Shown: positions 7,448 through 15,574 of the stretch, piece after piece
Layout of the letters: each line of letters begins with the position of its first letter
Numbering within the stretch: the first letter of the stretch is position 1
Source of the DNA: Alsobacter sp046349155
GTDB lineage: Bacteria > Pseudomonadota > Alphaproteobacteria > Rhizobiales > Beijerinckiaceae
Reading direction: 5' to 3'
Assembly: GCA_046349155.1 (NCBI GenBank)
Contig: JAXMCW010000001.1
Span: 1,550,001 to 1,614,000, forward strand
Length of the DNA: 64,000 bases
The notes under the pieces: generated by a model
Told to the model about the DNA's origin: nothing
The model's database searches: none
Seen by the model: only the letters and a program-made list of their open reading frames with translations
Program-made: the position numbers and the translations under genes

Positions 7448-10147
7448 ATGGCTCAAGACGTGGTGGACGCGCCCCGCGCGAATTCCGACGCCCCTGTAAA
7501 CAAGATCTCCAAGCCTCCGGCGGGGATGACGGTCGTGGTCCGGGTCCAGCCCGGCGAAGTCGTGGGCTTCGACTTCGCCCGCGACAGCGTCCGTCTGGTC
7601 GTTGACGGCGTCGACGTCCACCTCGTCTTCGAAGACGGATCGCGGATCATCCTGCCCGGCCTCGCCCTGGACATGGCGACGGAGGAGCACCCCCACCTCT
7701 ATTTCGGCGAGGCGGTGCTGTCCCAGCCGGATTTCTTCGCGCTGGTGGGCCAGGTCGAGGTCGCCACCGAGTTCACGCCGGACCGCGTGCAGACGGTCCT
7801 CGCCACCAACGCCGTCTCGCCCGATCCGGAAACGCCAAACGGAGAACTGGGGAAAGGCGGCGCCACACCGTCGGCCGGCGTGAACCCGGATACCGGCGAA
7901 GGCGAACCCCGCACGAGCGAGGCAGTCACGCAGCCCCTGCCGTCCGAGCCGCAGGAGATCGCGGCCGGAAGCGGCCTGTCGAACAATCCGCTGAGGATCG
8001 AAACGACCTCGGTACCCGGCAACGACAACGCCAACACCAGCAACAACAACAATTCCGGGACGGGAGAGGGAGGCGAACTGCTCAATGACGTGACGTTCCG
8101 CCTGTACGGTTATCTGGAGGGGGACCCCGGCTACAGCGAGGAGGCAGGCTCGGGCGGAGCGCCCAACGTCTACGAATCTGGCTTCAGCGGAGTGGCCGCC
8201 AAGCCGCCTGCGACGAGTTCCAGCCTCCCCGGGGCCACCTACCAGGCGCTGTCGTCCCCGGACCGGTTCAAGACCTCCGACCAGAACGACCTGGTCAACC
8301 TCGACTCCAGCCGCGCGACCGATACCAGCTCCCAGACCGGCCGTATCGCCGTCGCGCCGCGGCTGACGATCGACCTCGCCGGAAACAGTTCTGGCGGCGT
8401 CCTGGAGATCACGCTGCCGACGGGCTACAGCCTGATCGGCTCCGACTTCACGCGCAATCCGGGCACGAACACCTTTACGCGCACCTATGACAAGGCGGGG
8501 AGTTCGCTCCAGTTCGACCTCAACCTCGCCTACACGCCGCCCGCCGATGGCGACGCCAAGGACAAGAACGGCTTCTACGGCGCCTCGACCACCGGCAGCA
8601 ACCTGTCGCAGATCACCATCGTCTTCGCCACGACGTCGGGGAAGACGACCCACAAATACACGGGCTCGCTGGACGTCGGCGTGAAGGACATCGGCCAGGA
8701 ATCCGACCTCACCTTCACGACGTCCACCGGCAAGAAGGCGCTCGTGCTGCCCTCCGTGCTGGGGGCGAACTCCGTGGACGCCGGCGGCGGCGACGACACG
8801 ATCCAGGCCAGCGCCGCCGGCGACACGATCGACGGCGGAACCGGCGCGGATCTGGTCAGCTACTCCACGTCGAATTCCGGCGTGCGGGTCAGGCTGGCGG
8901 ACGGCGACGATGTTTCCGTGGCCGGCGAGGGCGGCTACGCCAAGGGCGACAGGCTCGTGCATGTGGAGCACCTCACGGGCTCGAAATTCGCCGACACCCT
9001 GTCCGGCAACGCAGGCGCCAACAGCCTCTCGGGCGGGGCCGGCGACGACCTTCTGTCCGGCAATGCCGGCGCGGACACGCTCAGCGGCGGCAGCGGCGCC
9101 AATACGCTCGACGGCGGGGCCGACAACGACGTCTATCTCGTCTCCTCCAACGACGACGTGATCGTCGAACGCGAAGGCGGCGGTGACCACGACCTCGTGC
9201 GCGTGACGGGGGCCACCAGCGTCACGCTCGCCGCGTGGGTGGAGGATCTGGTCGACGCAGGAACCTCGGCGCTGTTCGCGCGGGGCAACGCGCTGGCCAA
9301 TTCCATGGCCGGCAACGACCAGGCGGAGACGTTCAGCGGCGCAGGCGGAAACGATACCCTGGACGGGGGGCAGGGCAATGACCGGCTGGAAGGCGGCGGC
9401 GACAACGTCAAGATCATCGAGACCGGCGGCGGCGTGGACACGCTGACCATCCAGGCCTCCGCCGGCTGGACGTTCAACTCGTCCCAGAATGACAGCGCCA
9501 ACCGGATCGAGGTCATCAACGTTCAGGCCACTAACGGCGCGGCCATGTCGGTCTATGGCGACGGCGGCGACAACGCCATCACCCTCACCAACGCCGGCGC
9601 TGTCGCCGGCGGCCACACGCTCGACGGCGGAACGGGCTCCGACACCCTGAAAGGCTCCACCGGCAGCGACATCCTGGTCCTCGACATCGGCGATCTGAGC
9701 TTCGGCGTGAACGCGGGCAAGGCCACGGCCAGCGATTCCATCGCCGGCGGCGCCGGGACCGACACCGGGCTGTTGCGGGCGAGTTCGGCGACGGTCCTGA
9801 CCGCGACGGGCGCCCAGCTGGACGCGATCTTCGACACCACGGAAGTGCTCGACTTCCGCGGCGCCAACGTGCAGGTGGGACAGAGCGGCGCGGTCACGAG
9901 CTTCACCGCCGCGGACATCCAGGGCATTGTGGGGAACGGTGCGGCCTCGTCGCTGACCATCCGCTTCGACGCGGCGAGCAGCGGCGCCTCCCTGCACGAT
10001 TTCATCGGCGTGATGGCCGGCGGCGGAACGACCGTTACAGACGGGCAGGGCAGCGTCGTCACCTCCAATACGGCGCTGGCCGCGGGCACGTACACCTTCA
10101 GGAACGGAGCGAACATCGTCGCCCAGCTCGTGCTACAAGCGAGCTGA
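7448..10147 (+). CDS. RTX-type calcium-binding repeat protein
   Basis: A large, acidic, probably exported protein of 899 residues. Residues about 30-115 form a beta-rich N-terminal domain that its convergent neighbour shares (FDFARD, GVDVHLVFEDG, LYFGEAVLS). A Gly/Asn/Ser-rich linker and a beta-rich middle domain follow. Residues about 515-650 carry RTX nonapeptides of the GGxGxDxLx type, including GGAGDDLLSGNAGADTLSGG and further copies up to base 9400; in the family these bind calcium. From residue about 653 the sequence is nearly identical to the convergent paralogue. There is no N-terminal signal peptide, which fits type I secretion through the C-terminus, but no type I transporter genes are in the window. 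Start choice: ATG 7448 rather than the upstream TTG 7433. A role as adhesin or surface protein is inferred only. Confidence 0.82.
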   Translation: MAQDVVDAPRANSDAPVNKISKPPAGMTVVVRVQPGEVVGFDFARDSVRLVVDGVDVHLVFEDGSRIILPGLALDMATEEHPHLYFGEAVLSQPDFFALVGQVEVATEFTPDRVQTVLATNAVSPDPETPNGELGKGGATPSAGVNPDTGEGEPRTSEAVTQPLPSEPQEIAAGSGLSNNPLRIETTSVPGNDNANTSNNNNSGTGEGGELLNDVTFRLYGYLEGDPGYSEEAGSGGAPNVYESGFSGVAAKPPATSSSLPGATYQALSSPDRFKTSDQNDLVNLDSSRATDTSSQTGRIAVAPRLTIDLAGNSSGGVLEITLPTGYSLIGSDFTRNPGTNTFTRTYDKAGSSLQFDLNLAYTPPADGDAKDKNGFYGASTTGSNLSQITIVFATTSGKTTHKYTGSLDVGVKDIGQESDLTFTTSTGKKALVLPSVLGANSVDAGGGDDTIQASAAGDTIDGGTGADLVSYSTSNSGVRVRLADGDDVSVAGEGGYAKGDRLVHVEHLTGSKFADTLSGNAGANSLSGGAGDDLLSGNAGADTLSGGSGANTLDGGADNDVYLVSSNDDVIVEREGGGDHDLVRVTGATSVTLAAWVEDLVDAGTSALFARGNALANSMAGNDQAETFSGAGGNDTLDGGQGNDRLEGGGDNVKIIETGGGVDTLTIQASAGWTFNSSQNDSANRIEVINVQATNGAAMSVYGDGGDNAITLTNAGAVAGGHTLDGGTGSDTLKGSTGSDILVLDIGDLSFGVNAGKATASDSIAGGAGTDTGLLRASSATVLTATGAQLDAIFDTTEVLDFRGANVQVGQSGAVTSFTAADIQGIVGNGAASSLTIRFDAASSGASLHDFIGVMAGGGTTVTDGQGSVVTSNTALAAGTYTFRNGANIVAQLVLQAS
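9404..10055 (+). repeat. 652-bp inverted repeat, left arm
   Basis: This arm pairs with 10500-11151 in inverted orientation. Both arms are exactly 652 bases long. I found only two differing bases by eye: at the ACT/ACC Thr codon near 9531 and at the CAG/CAA-type site near 9818. Outside the arms the two genes differ clearly. The arm encodes about 217 residues of the C-terminal part of the RTX-type protein. Confidence 0.93.
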
Positions 10148-10224
10148 CGCTGTCCTCCGCCTGCCCCGCGTGGCCGCGCGGGAAAAGCCGCAACGAGCGC
10201 CGTTCCGACCTGAGGAAACCGCGC

Positions 10225-10322
10225 TCGCCATCATTGCAAGCCGAAGTCGAAGCAATCCGCTCCTGCGTCCGGCGCAGCCGGCCTGCATCGTCGCTGCGCG
10301 CCTCGCAAGGACGGCGCGGGCC
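10225..10322. repeat. Rhizobial-type palindromic intergenic repeat, copy 1
   Basis: The core CGAAGCAATCC with the flanks CATTGCAAG and CGCAAGGACGGCG is one degenerate copy of an intergenic repeat seen five times in the window. It lies between the convergent stops at 10147 and 10410, where it could also serve as a transcript 3'-end structure. Confidence 0.6.
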
Positions 10323-10407
10323 GGGCGAAAGCGACTCTGGGCATTCGCACGCGGCAGGGGCGGGACCGAGTCGCCCGGCTCTCGATCCTGCCGCTTCGCA
10401 GCATGGC

Positions 10408-12774
10408 CTAGCTGGCCTGCAGCACGAGCTGGGCGACGATGGTTGCTCCGCTCTTGAACGTATAGGTGCCGGCGGCCAAAGCCGTATTGGCGGTGACGGC
10501 GCTGCCCTGCCCGTCTGTAACGGTCGTTCCGCCGCCGGCCATCACGCCGATGAAATCGTGCAGGGAGGCGCCGCTGCTCGCCGCGTCGAAGCGGATGGTC
10601 AGCGACGAGGCCGCACCGTTCCCCACAATGCCCTGGATGTCCGCGGCGGTGAAGCTCGTGACCGCGCCGCTCTGTCCCACCTGCACGTTGGCGCCGCGGA
10701 AGTCGAGCACTTCCGTGGTGTCGAAGATCGCGTCCAACTGGGCGCCCGTCGCGGTCAGGACCGTCGCCGAACTCGCCCGCAACAGCCCGGTGTCGGTCCC
10801 GGCGCCGCCGGCGATGGAATCGCTGGCCGTGGCCTTGCCCGCGTTCACGCCGAAGCTCAGATCGCCGATGTCGAGGACCAGGATGTCGCTGCCGGTGGAG
10901 CCTTTCAGGGTGTCGGAGCCCGTTCCGCCGTCGAGCGTGTGGCCGCCGGCGACAGCGCCGGCGTTGGTGAGGGTGATGGCGTTGTCGCCGCCGTCGCCAT
11001 AGACCGACATGGCCGCGCCGTTGGTGGCCTGAACGTTGATGACCTCGATCCGGTTGGCGCTGTCATTCTGGGACGAGTTGAACGTCCAGCCGGCGGAGGC
11101 CTGGATGGTCAGCGTGTCCACGCCGCCGCCGGTCTCGATGATCTTGACGTTCCCGGTGTCGTCCTTGCCGCCGCCCGAGAGGCTGTTGGGGCCGTCATTG
11201 CCGCTCAGCGTGTCGGCGTAGTTGGAGCCGACGAGGTTCTCGACGTTGCGGATCACGTCGCCCCTGGCGTAGCCCGTCGTTCCGACCACAGCCTCGGCGG
11301 AGCCGTTGCGGAGGCTGACCGAGACGCCCGACGACGACATGATGTAGGCGACCGTGTCCTGGCCCGTTCCACCGTCGATCGTGTCGGCCGCATGCCCCGA
11401 GACGATGGTGTCGTCGCCGCCAGCGGCGTCGATGAGATTCCCGCCCAACGTCGCCGGCAGGACCAGCACCGGCTGCTTGTCGTGAATGAAAGTGAGGTCG
11501 CCGTCCGACGAGACGTCACGGACGCCCAGTTCGAACATGCCGGTATAGCCGCCGGTGGTTCGCCCGTTGATCAACGGCCGGAAGACGACCGTGGCGATCG
11601 ACAGGTTGGTGTCCGTTGCGGACGGCCCGTAGAAGCCGTCGGCGTTCTTCAGCGTCGCCTCGGTAGGGGCCGTGTAGGCGAGCGTCAGGTCGAACTGAAG
11701 CACGTTGCTCGCATCGGTGACGGTCCGTGTCCAGGTGCTTCCCTTCAGGGTGAAGCCGCTGTCCCCCACGAGGACGTAGCCCTCGGGCAACGTGATCTCG
11801 AGCGTTCCGTGGGACGCCGTATTGCCGGTCAGCGAGAGCGACAGGCGGGGATTGGCGATGATGCGCCCCACGCCGGCTGCAGGGTCGTCGGCGTAGATCG
11901 CGTCGGCGATGCCGCTTCCGTAGACCGTGTCGGGCGCCCTGAGCGCCGAGAGATTCGCCCCCGGGCCGAGCCCGCCGGAAGGCGCGGGAGCCGCGGCGCC
12001 GGCGCCGCTGAACCCGGTCACCGTGGTGCGCGTCGTCTCTCCGAGGCTGTCGCTCCGCTCAGTGACCTGCGAGGCATTGTAGCCGTAGAGACGAATGCCG
12101 ATGTCCTTGAGCGCGACGCCGGTGAAGGGCGGGTCCGTGTATTGGCCATTGCCGGTTCCGTTTCCCTGTCCCTCTCCGTCGCCGCTCCCTCCGCCGCTGC
12201 CGGGGATGGGAAGGAGTTGTTGGCGCGAAGGCTGGAGCTCCATGTCAGGAGCCGCTTCGATGCGATAGAAGCGTGCTGTCGCGCCCTCGGCGTCCGAGCC
12301 TTCCGTATTGCCTGCTCCGGACGATCTCGCGGACGACGTCGCGGATGACGAACCCGGGATCGACTGGCTGGGCGCCATGGCCTCGGACGAGGCGTCCGCG
12401 TCCCCCGCCTTCGCCACAGTCGCCGTCGTCTGCAGGGTTTCCTGCGAGTATTCCGTCGCCACGTCGACAGGGCCAATTCGCGCGAAAAAATCGGCCGCGC
12501 TGACCTGCTCGTCGCCGAAATAGAGTTTCGGCGCGTTCGCGGCCGCCAGTTCGACGCCCAGTCCGGGCATGACGATCATCGCGCCGTCGTCGAAGACGAG
12601 GTGGATGTCGACCCCCTTCACGACGATCTTGGCCTTGGCGAGGTCGAAATCGAACGCCACCGAGTCGCCCGCCCGGAGGTGAACGAAATGGATCTCTCCC
12701 GCACCGGGCCTGGAGACCCGCAAACGGCCCGACGTCACCGCATTCTGTTCTTCAGGGATGCCGATCTGAACCAT
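10408..12774 (-). CDS. RTX-family paralogue without most RTX repeats
   Basis: A convergent paralogue of the gene at 7448, 788 residues long. It has the same N-terminal domain (FDFDLAKAK, GVDIHLVFDDG, LYFGDEQVS at about residues 38-115), an Ala/Ser/Gly-rich linker and a matching middle domain, but only about one and a half RTX-like units (DTLSGNDGPNSLSGGGKDD) remain. Directly after them, at about residue 541, the near-identical shared C-terminal module begins and runs to about residue 758. The last 30 residues differ again from the paralogue. There is no signal peptide; export by a type I system is inferred. The abrupt join right after the shortened repeat region suggests that its 3' part was replaced by recombination with the neighbour, or that the RTX repeats were deleted. 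Confidence 0.82.
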   Translation of the reverse strand: MVQIGIPEEQNAVTSGRLRVSRPGAGEIHFVHLRAGDSVAFDFDLAKAKIVVKGVDIHLVFDDGAMIVMPGLGVELAAANAPKLYFGDEQVSAADFFARIGPVDVATEYSQETLQTTATVAKAGDADASSEAMAPSQSIPGSSSATSSARSSGAGNTEGSDAEGATARFYRIEAAPDMELQPSRQQLLPIPGSGGGSGDGEGQGNGTGNGQYTDPPFTGVALKDIGIRLYGYNASQVTERSDSLGETTRTTVTGFSGAGAAAPAPSGGLGPGANLSALRAPDTVYGSGIADAIYADDPAAGVGRIIANPRLSLSLTGNTASHGTLEITLPEGYVLVGDSGFTLKGSTWTRTVTDASNVLQFDLTLAYTAPTEATLKNADGFYGPSATDTNLSIATVVFRPLINGRTTGGYTGMFELGVRDVSSDGDLTFIHDKQPVLVLPATLGGNLIDAAGGDDTIVSGHAADTIDGGTGQDTVAYIMSSSGVSVSLRNGSAEAVVGTTGYARGDVIRNVENLVGSNYADTLSGNDGPNSLSGGGKDDTGNVKIIETGGGVDTLTIQASAGWTFNSSQNDSANRIEVINVQATNGAAMSVYGDGGDNAITLTNAGAVAGGHTLDGGTGSDTLKGSTGSDILVLDIGDLSFGVNAGKATASDSIAGGAGTDTGLLRASSATVLTATGAQLDAIFDTTEVLDFRGANVQVGQSGAVTSFTAADIQGIVGNGAASSLTIRFDAASSGASLHDFIGVMAGGGTTVTDGQGSAVTANTALAAGTYTFKSGATIVAQLVLQAS
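10500..11151 (-). repeat. 652-bp inverted repeat, right arm
   Basis: This is the partner of 9404-10055. The match ends sharply at 11151, where the reverse strand reads CCGGG before AACGTC while the left arm has GCGAC. At the other end, 10499 is the first clear difference. The 444 bases between the arms hold both gene tails and the intergenic space. Confidence 0.93.
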
Positions 12775-13109
12775 CTGATCCGACTCGCGAGAGACACATG
12801 CGCTCGGACCGGGTCCTCCTTTGAGAAGGGAAGCCTACCGTAACGCATCATATCTTGAGTCCATTTCGGCTGAACATTTTGTTACGTTCGATCAATCAAA
12901 CAATTATAAACTATCATTTTTGTGAGTTGGTGAAGAGCACTCTCGGAGCGGGGTTGCACCTCCATCGTCTGGTGCAAGGGGCCTTGGTCGTTTGCGCGAC
13001 CGTGCGTCGAAGCCGCCTGGCGCCCTTAAACGTCCATAGGCCTTGAATTGACCTAAGGCAGCGTGTTGATTAACATTGCAACGTAACGCAGTGGTTGACG
13101 CGACTTAGC
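12775..13109. promoter_or_regulatory. AT-rich divergent upstream region with a possible -10 box
   Basis: There is no gene. About 12840-12930 is strongly AT-rich for this genome. A perfect TATAAT is read on the minus strand at 12903-12908, 129 bases before the start of the RTX paralogue, but no good -35 at 17 bases was found. The plus strand probably carries the promoter of the small gene at 13110. Confidence 0.35.
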
Positions 13110-13373
13110 ATGTCTCCTCAGATTCTCGGCGCCTGCATGGCTCTCATTCACCTGGTGCAGTCAATGTCGGACGAGTTGGACATGCTTACGGGCGGCAACC
13201 AATGGATGCGTCCGATGCACAGGTCGGTTCTCTCGCTGCTCGAGGAAAGCGAGTTCGCCGGCTTCTCGGACCAAGACGAGAAGGGCATCCGCGAGGCCGC
13301 CGAGAATGCGATCGCCATGATGCTGTCTGGCCGTCCGATCGCCGACCTCATGTGCGACCTGATCTGCAACTGA
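13110..13373 (+). CDS. Small hypothetical protein, 87 residues
   Basis: I do not recognise this protein. From ATG 13110 it encodes 87 residues; a TTG at 13095 would add five. The chain looks helical and acidic in the middle (LLEESEFAGFSDQDEKG), has hydrophobic stretches with several methionines at the start, and ends in LMCDLICN with two cysteines. There is no signal peptide or clear membrane segment. It stands alone, divergent from the RTX paralogue and convergent with the hydrolase gene. The balanced amino-acid composition and moderate codon bias speak for a real gene, but the ribosome-binding site is weak. Confidence 0.5.
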   Translation: MSPQILGACMALIHLVQSMSDELDMLTGGNQWMRPMHRSVLSLLEESEFAGFSDQDEKGIREAAENAIAMMLSGRPIADLMCDLICN

Positions 13374-13448
13374 ACCAGCCGTCCTGACGCGGGTCAGCTC
13401 GGCGCCGGCGAGAGGCGCGGACGCAGGTGGATGAGCCTTCGTCCGGGC

Positions 13449-14897
13449 TTACGGACCGATCAGCGTGGCGAGCCTCTCCTTCACCAGCGGGAAGAAGGGG
13501 TTGGATGTCATCCGCTGCAGGGTGTCTGCACCCACCGTCAGCACGCCCGTCTCGCCGCGCAGGGCGAGGGCGCCGAGTCTCACGCCCTGGTCATCGGCGG
13601 GATCGGGCTCCAGCCCATAGAGACCGTCCTGCAGCGGGAACGGCAGGGCGACATGGGAGAGCGAATAGACGCCTGGGGGATAGGCGAGCGGCAGGGGGGT
13701 CGCCACGGTGTCGGCCGAGCCCGCCTCGCGGACCTGCGCCTCCATGGCGAGATCCTCCGGGGAACGGTTGGCGACGATTGTCGCGCGGTAGGGCAGCGGC
13801 CCTGCCGGCAGGAGGCGGCCGAGCAGGGCCTGCGCGCCGGGTCGGAGCAGGGGACCGAACTTTGCCGCCCGGTTGAGATCGAACAGCACGATTTCAGAGC
13901 CGTTCTCGGGCAGGTGGGCATAGAGAGCCGTGAGGATGGCGGGCGTGCTCACGGTGAAGTCCATCACCGACTGAAAGGTCAGGACGGGGGGCGCGCCCTG
14001 GAGGATGCCGCTGCGCGCGCGCTCGCGGACCGCCTCTTGCACGGCCTGCGTCAGGCGGTGCGACTGGGTGGCCGCGTTTACGGGAAAAGAGTTGTATTTG
14101 AATGGGTTGAACTCGGGAACAATGCCCAGCCAAGCCGCCTTGGCGAAGCGCGGGATGTAGGCCGGCCAGCCCGCGATCCCGGCGAAGCGAGCGAAGCCGG
14201 TGACCCCGATCATCGGCGAGAACAGCACGACCCGGTCCGGGCGGGGCAGCGCCCCGTTGCCCAGCGCGTCCAGCGTGTACTTCATGGCGAGCGCGCCGCC
14301 GTTCGAATAGCCGACGATGTGCAGTGGCCCGCCCGGCGCGCGGCGGCGAGCCTCGCGCACCGCGAGGCGCACCGCTGCCAGCCAGTCCGGCCAGGTGACG
14401 TCGGTGAGGCCCGCCGGCACGGTGCCGTGCCCGGGCAGGCGGATGCCCAGCGCGAGGAACCCGCTGTCGCGATAGAACTGCGCGACGTGGCGGAGGCTGT
14501 AGGGCGCGTCGGTGAGGCCATGCAACAGCACCACTGCGCCGCGCGGCGTCCCGGCGGGCTCCAGGACGAAGGAGCGGTTCCAGTCATGCGCCAGCCTGGG
14601 CGGATAGAGCGGGCTGCCGGGGAAATAGCGGTTGGCCGGGACGCGCTCCTCCTCGGGCAGAAGGGCCGAGACCTTCTCCTCGACCTCCCGGAAGAGTTGC
14701 GCCTCGCGCGCGACGTAGGCCGCCCAGTCAGCCTCGTCGAGTTCCGCGATGGACATTTCCTTCGGCACGACGAGGTGCCACGCGCTGAGGTCGGGTCCTC
14801 TCTGGGACTGCCAGGCCCGCACCACAAATACGGTCAGAAGCACGAGCGCCACTGCGGCGAGCAGCCGCCTGGTCCAGCGTAAGACGGTCGGCGCCAT
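13449..14897 (-). CDS. Membrane-anchored alpha/beta hydrolase
   Basis: This is a serine hydrolase of the alpha/beta fold, 482 residues long. An N-terminal membrane segment (LLAAVALVLLTVFVV) follows a short arginine-rich start, so the enzyme is probably anchored with its domain in the periplasm. The oxyanion-hole segment LLHGLTDAPYS, the strand with LPGHG, and the nucleophile elbow GYSNGG (Ser near residue 198) identify the family. The start at 14897 is preferred to the upstream in-frame ATG at 14990 because a GGGAGAGCGGGA-like ribosome-binding stretch precedes it and the membrane anchor then lies at the very N-terminus. The substrate is unknown; lysophospholipase- or esterase-like activity is the general expectation. 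It is not in an operon. Confidence 0.82.
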   Translation of the reverse strand: MAPTVLRWTRRLLAAVALVLLTVFVVRAWQSQRGPDLSAWHLVVPKEMSIAELDEADWAAYVAREAQLFREVEEKVSALLPEEERVPANRYFPGSPLYPPRLAHDWNRSFVLEPAGTPRGAVVLLHGLTDAPYSLRHVAQFYRDSGFLALGIRLPGHGTVPAGLTDVTWPDWLAAVRLAVREARRRAPGGPLHIVGYSNGGALAMKYTLDALGNGALPRPDRVVLFSPMIGVTGFARFAGIAGWPAYIPRFAKAAWLGIVPEFNPFKYNSFPVNAATQSHRLTQAVQEAVRERARSGILQGAPPVLTFQSVMDFTVSTPAILTALYAHLPENGSEIVLFDLNRAAKFGPLLRPGAQALLGRLLPAGPLPYRATIVANRSPEDLAMEAQVREAGSADTVATPLPLAYPPGVYSLSHVALPFPLQDGLYGLEPDPADDQGVRLGALALRGETGVLTVGADTLQRMTSNPFFPLVKERLATLIGP

Positions 14898-15221
14898 CAG
14901 TCGTCCCGCTCTCCCGGCAAAGGTCCCGCGCACTGACTGCGCCAACGTTGCCTGCCATGCGCGCCCTGTCGATGCACGCGTCGCAAGCAATGAACCCAGT
15001 TTCGTTTGGAGGCTATCAACCTTTCGGTGTGGACGTGTGCGATTATGCCAATCGACGCTGCATCTTTAGCGAGAGGTCTGCCGTTATGCTCCAGCACGGC
15101 CGTGCGCCGGCCGGAGGATGGCCGGGGCGGCGACCCGGCGCGTCGCGCCGACGCTGCCTGAGGTCCGTTCATCCCGGAGGGCGGGGCATGGGGTCCCGCG
15201 CGTCCAACATGGAGGAGTAGC
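14898..15221. other. Spacer between divergent hydrolase and lipoprotein genes
   Basis: I see no gene. A plus-strand frame at 14948-15220 has a poor composition and is rejected. The part from about 14980 to 15070 is AT-richer and may hold the two promoters. GGAGGAG-type bases directly before 15222 form the ribosome-binding site of the lipoprotein. Confidence 0.4.
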
Positions 15222-15485
15222 ATGCGCTTTCTGATCGTGCCCGCCATCGCGCTGGCCCTCACAGCCTGCAACACGAACTCGGCCACTGACCGCACGATCG
15301 GCGGCGCAGCGCTGGGCGCGGGCGCAGGCGCGGCCATCGGCGGCATCGCGGGCGGCTGGCAGGGCGCGGGCATCGGCGCCCTCGCGGGCGGCGCGGCCGG
15401 CGCGCTCATCGGCCGGGCCACCACGCCGAACGCCTGCCTCTACCGCGACGTCTATGGCCGGACCTACCAGGCCCCCTGTCCCTGA
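15222..15485 (+). CDS. Glycine-zipper lipoprotein
   Basis: A small outer-envelope lipoprotein of 87 residues. The signal peptide ends in the lipobox LTAC, so Cys16 would be lipidated. A glycine-zipper membrane segment follows with alternating GGAALGAGAGAAIGGIAGG-like motifs, and a short C-terminal tail contains CLYRDVYGRTYQAPCP with two cysteines. A similar lipoprotein is encoded at 41802-42074 (minus), including the Cys-x-Tyr and YGR elements in the tail. GGAGGAG before the ATG supports the start. The function is not known; such proteins resemble the glycine-zipper 2TM/OmpA-like envelope family. Confidence 0.82.
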   Translation: MRFLIVPAIALALTACNTNSATDRTIGGAALGAGAGAAIGGIAGGWQGAGIGALAGGAAGALIGRATTPNACLYRDVYGRTYQAPCP

Positions 15486-15574
15486 TCCGGGCGGCGCCCG
15501 CATCGCCTGAATGGACGCCCGTCACGCGGGGCCTTGGCCCCGCGTGATCCTCCAGCAAGCGCGACCGGGCCCGC

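Noticed and set aside
8990..9400. Short tandem repeats resembling a CRISPR array
   Set aside because: They are RTX nonapeptide codons in frame, of variable length, without uniform spacers and with no cas genes.
6809..9997. Minus-strand open frame of 1062 codons
   Set aside because: It lies opposite the RTX gene; high-GC codon bias and Gly/Asp-rich repeats leave the opposite strand free of stops. The composition is not protein-like.
10234..12348. Plus-strand open frame of 704 codons
   Set aside because: It is the antisense shadow of the RTX paralogue; it repeats part of the frame at 6809-9997 only because of the inverted repeat.
14948..15220. 90-codon plus-strand frame before the glycine-zipper lipoprotein
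   Set aside because: The composition is that of a random high-GC frame, and the lipoprotein start has its own ribosome-binding site.
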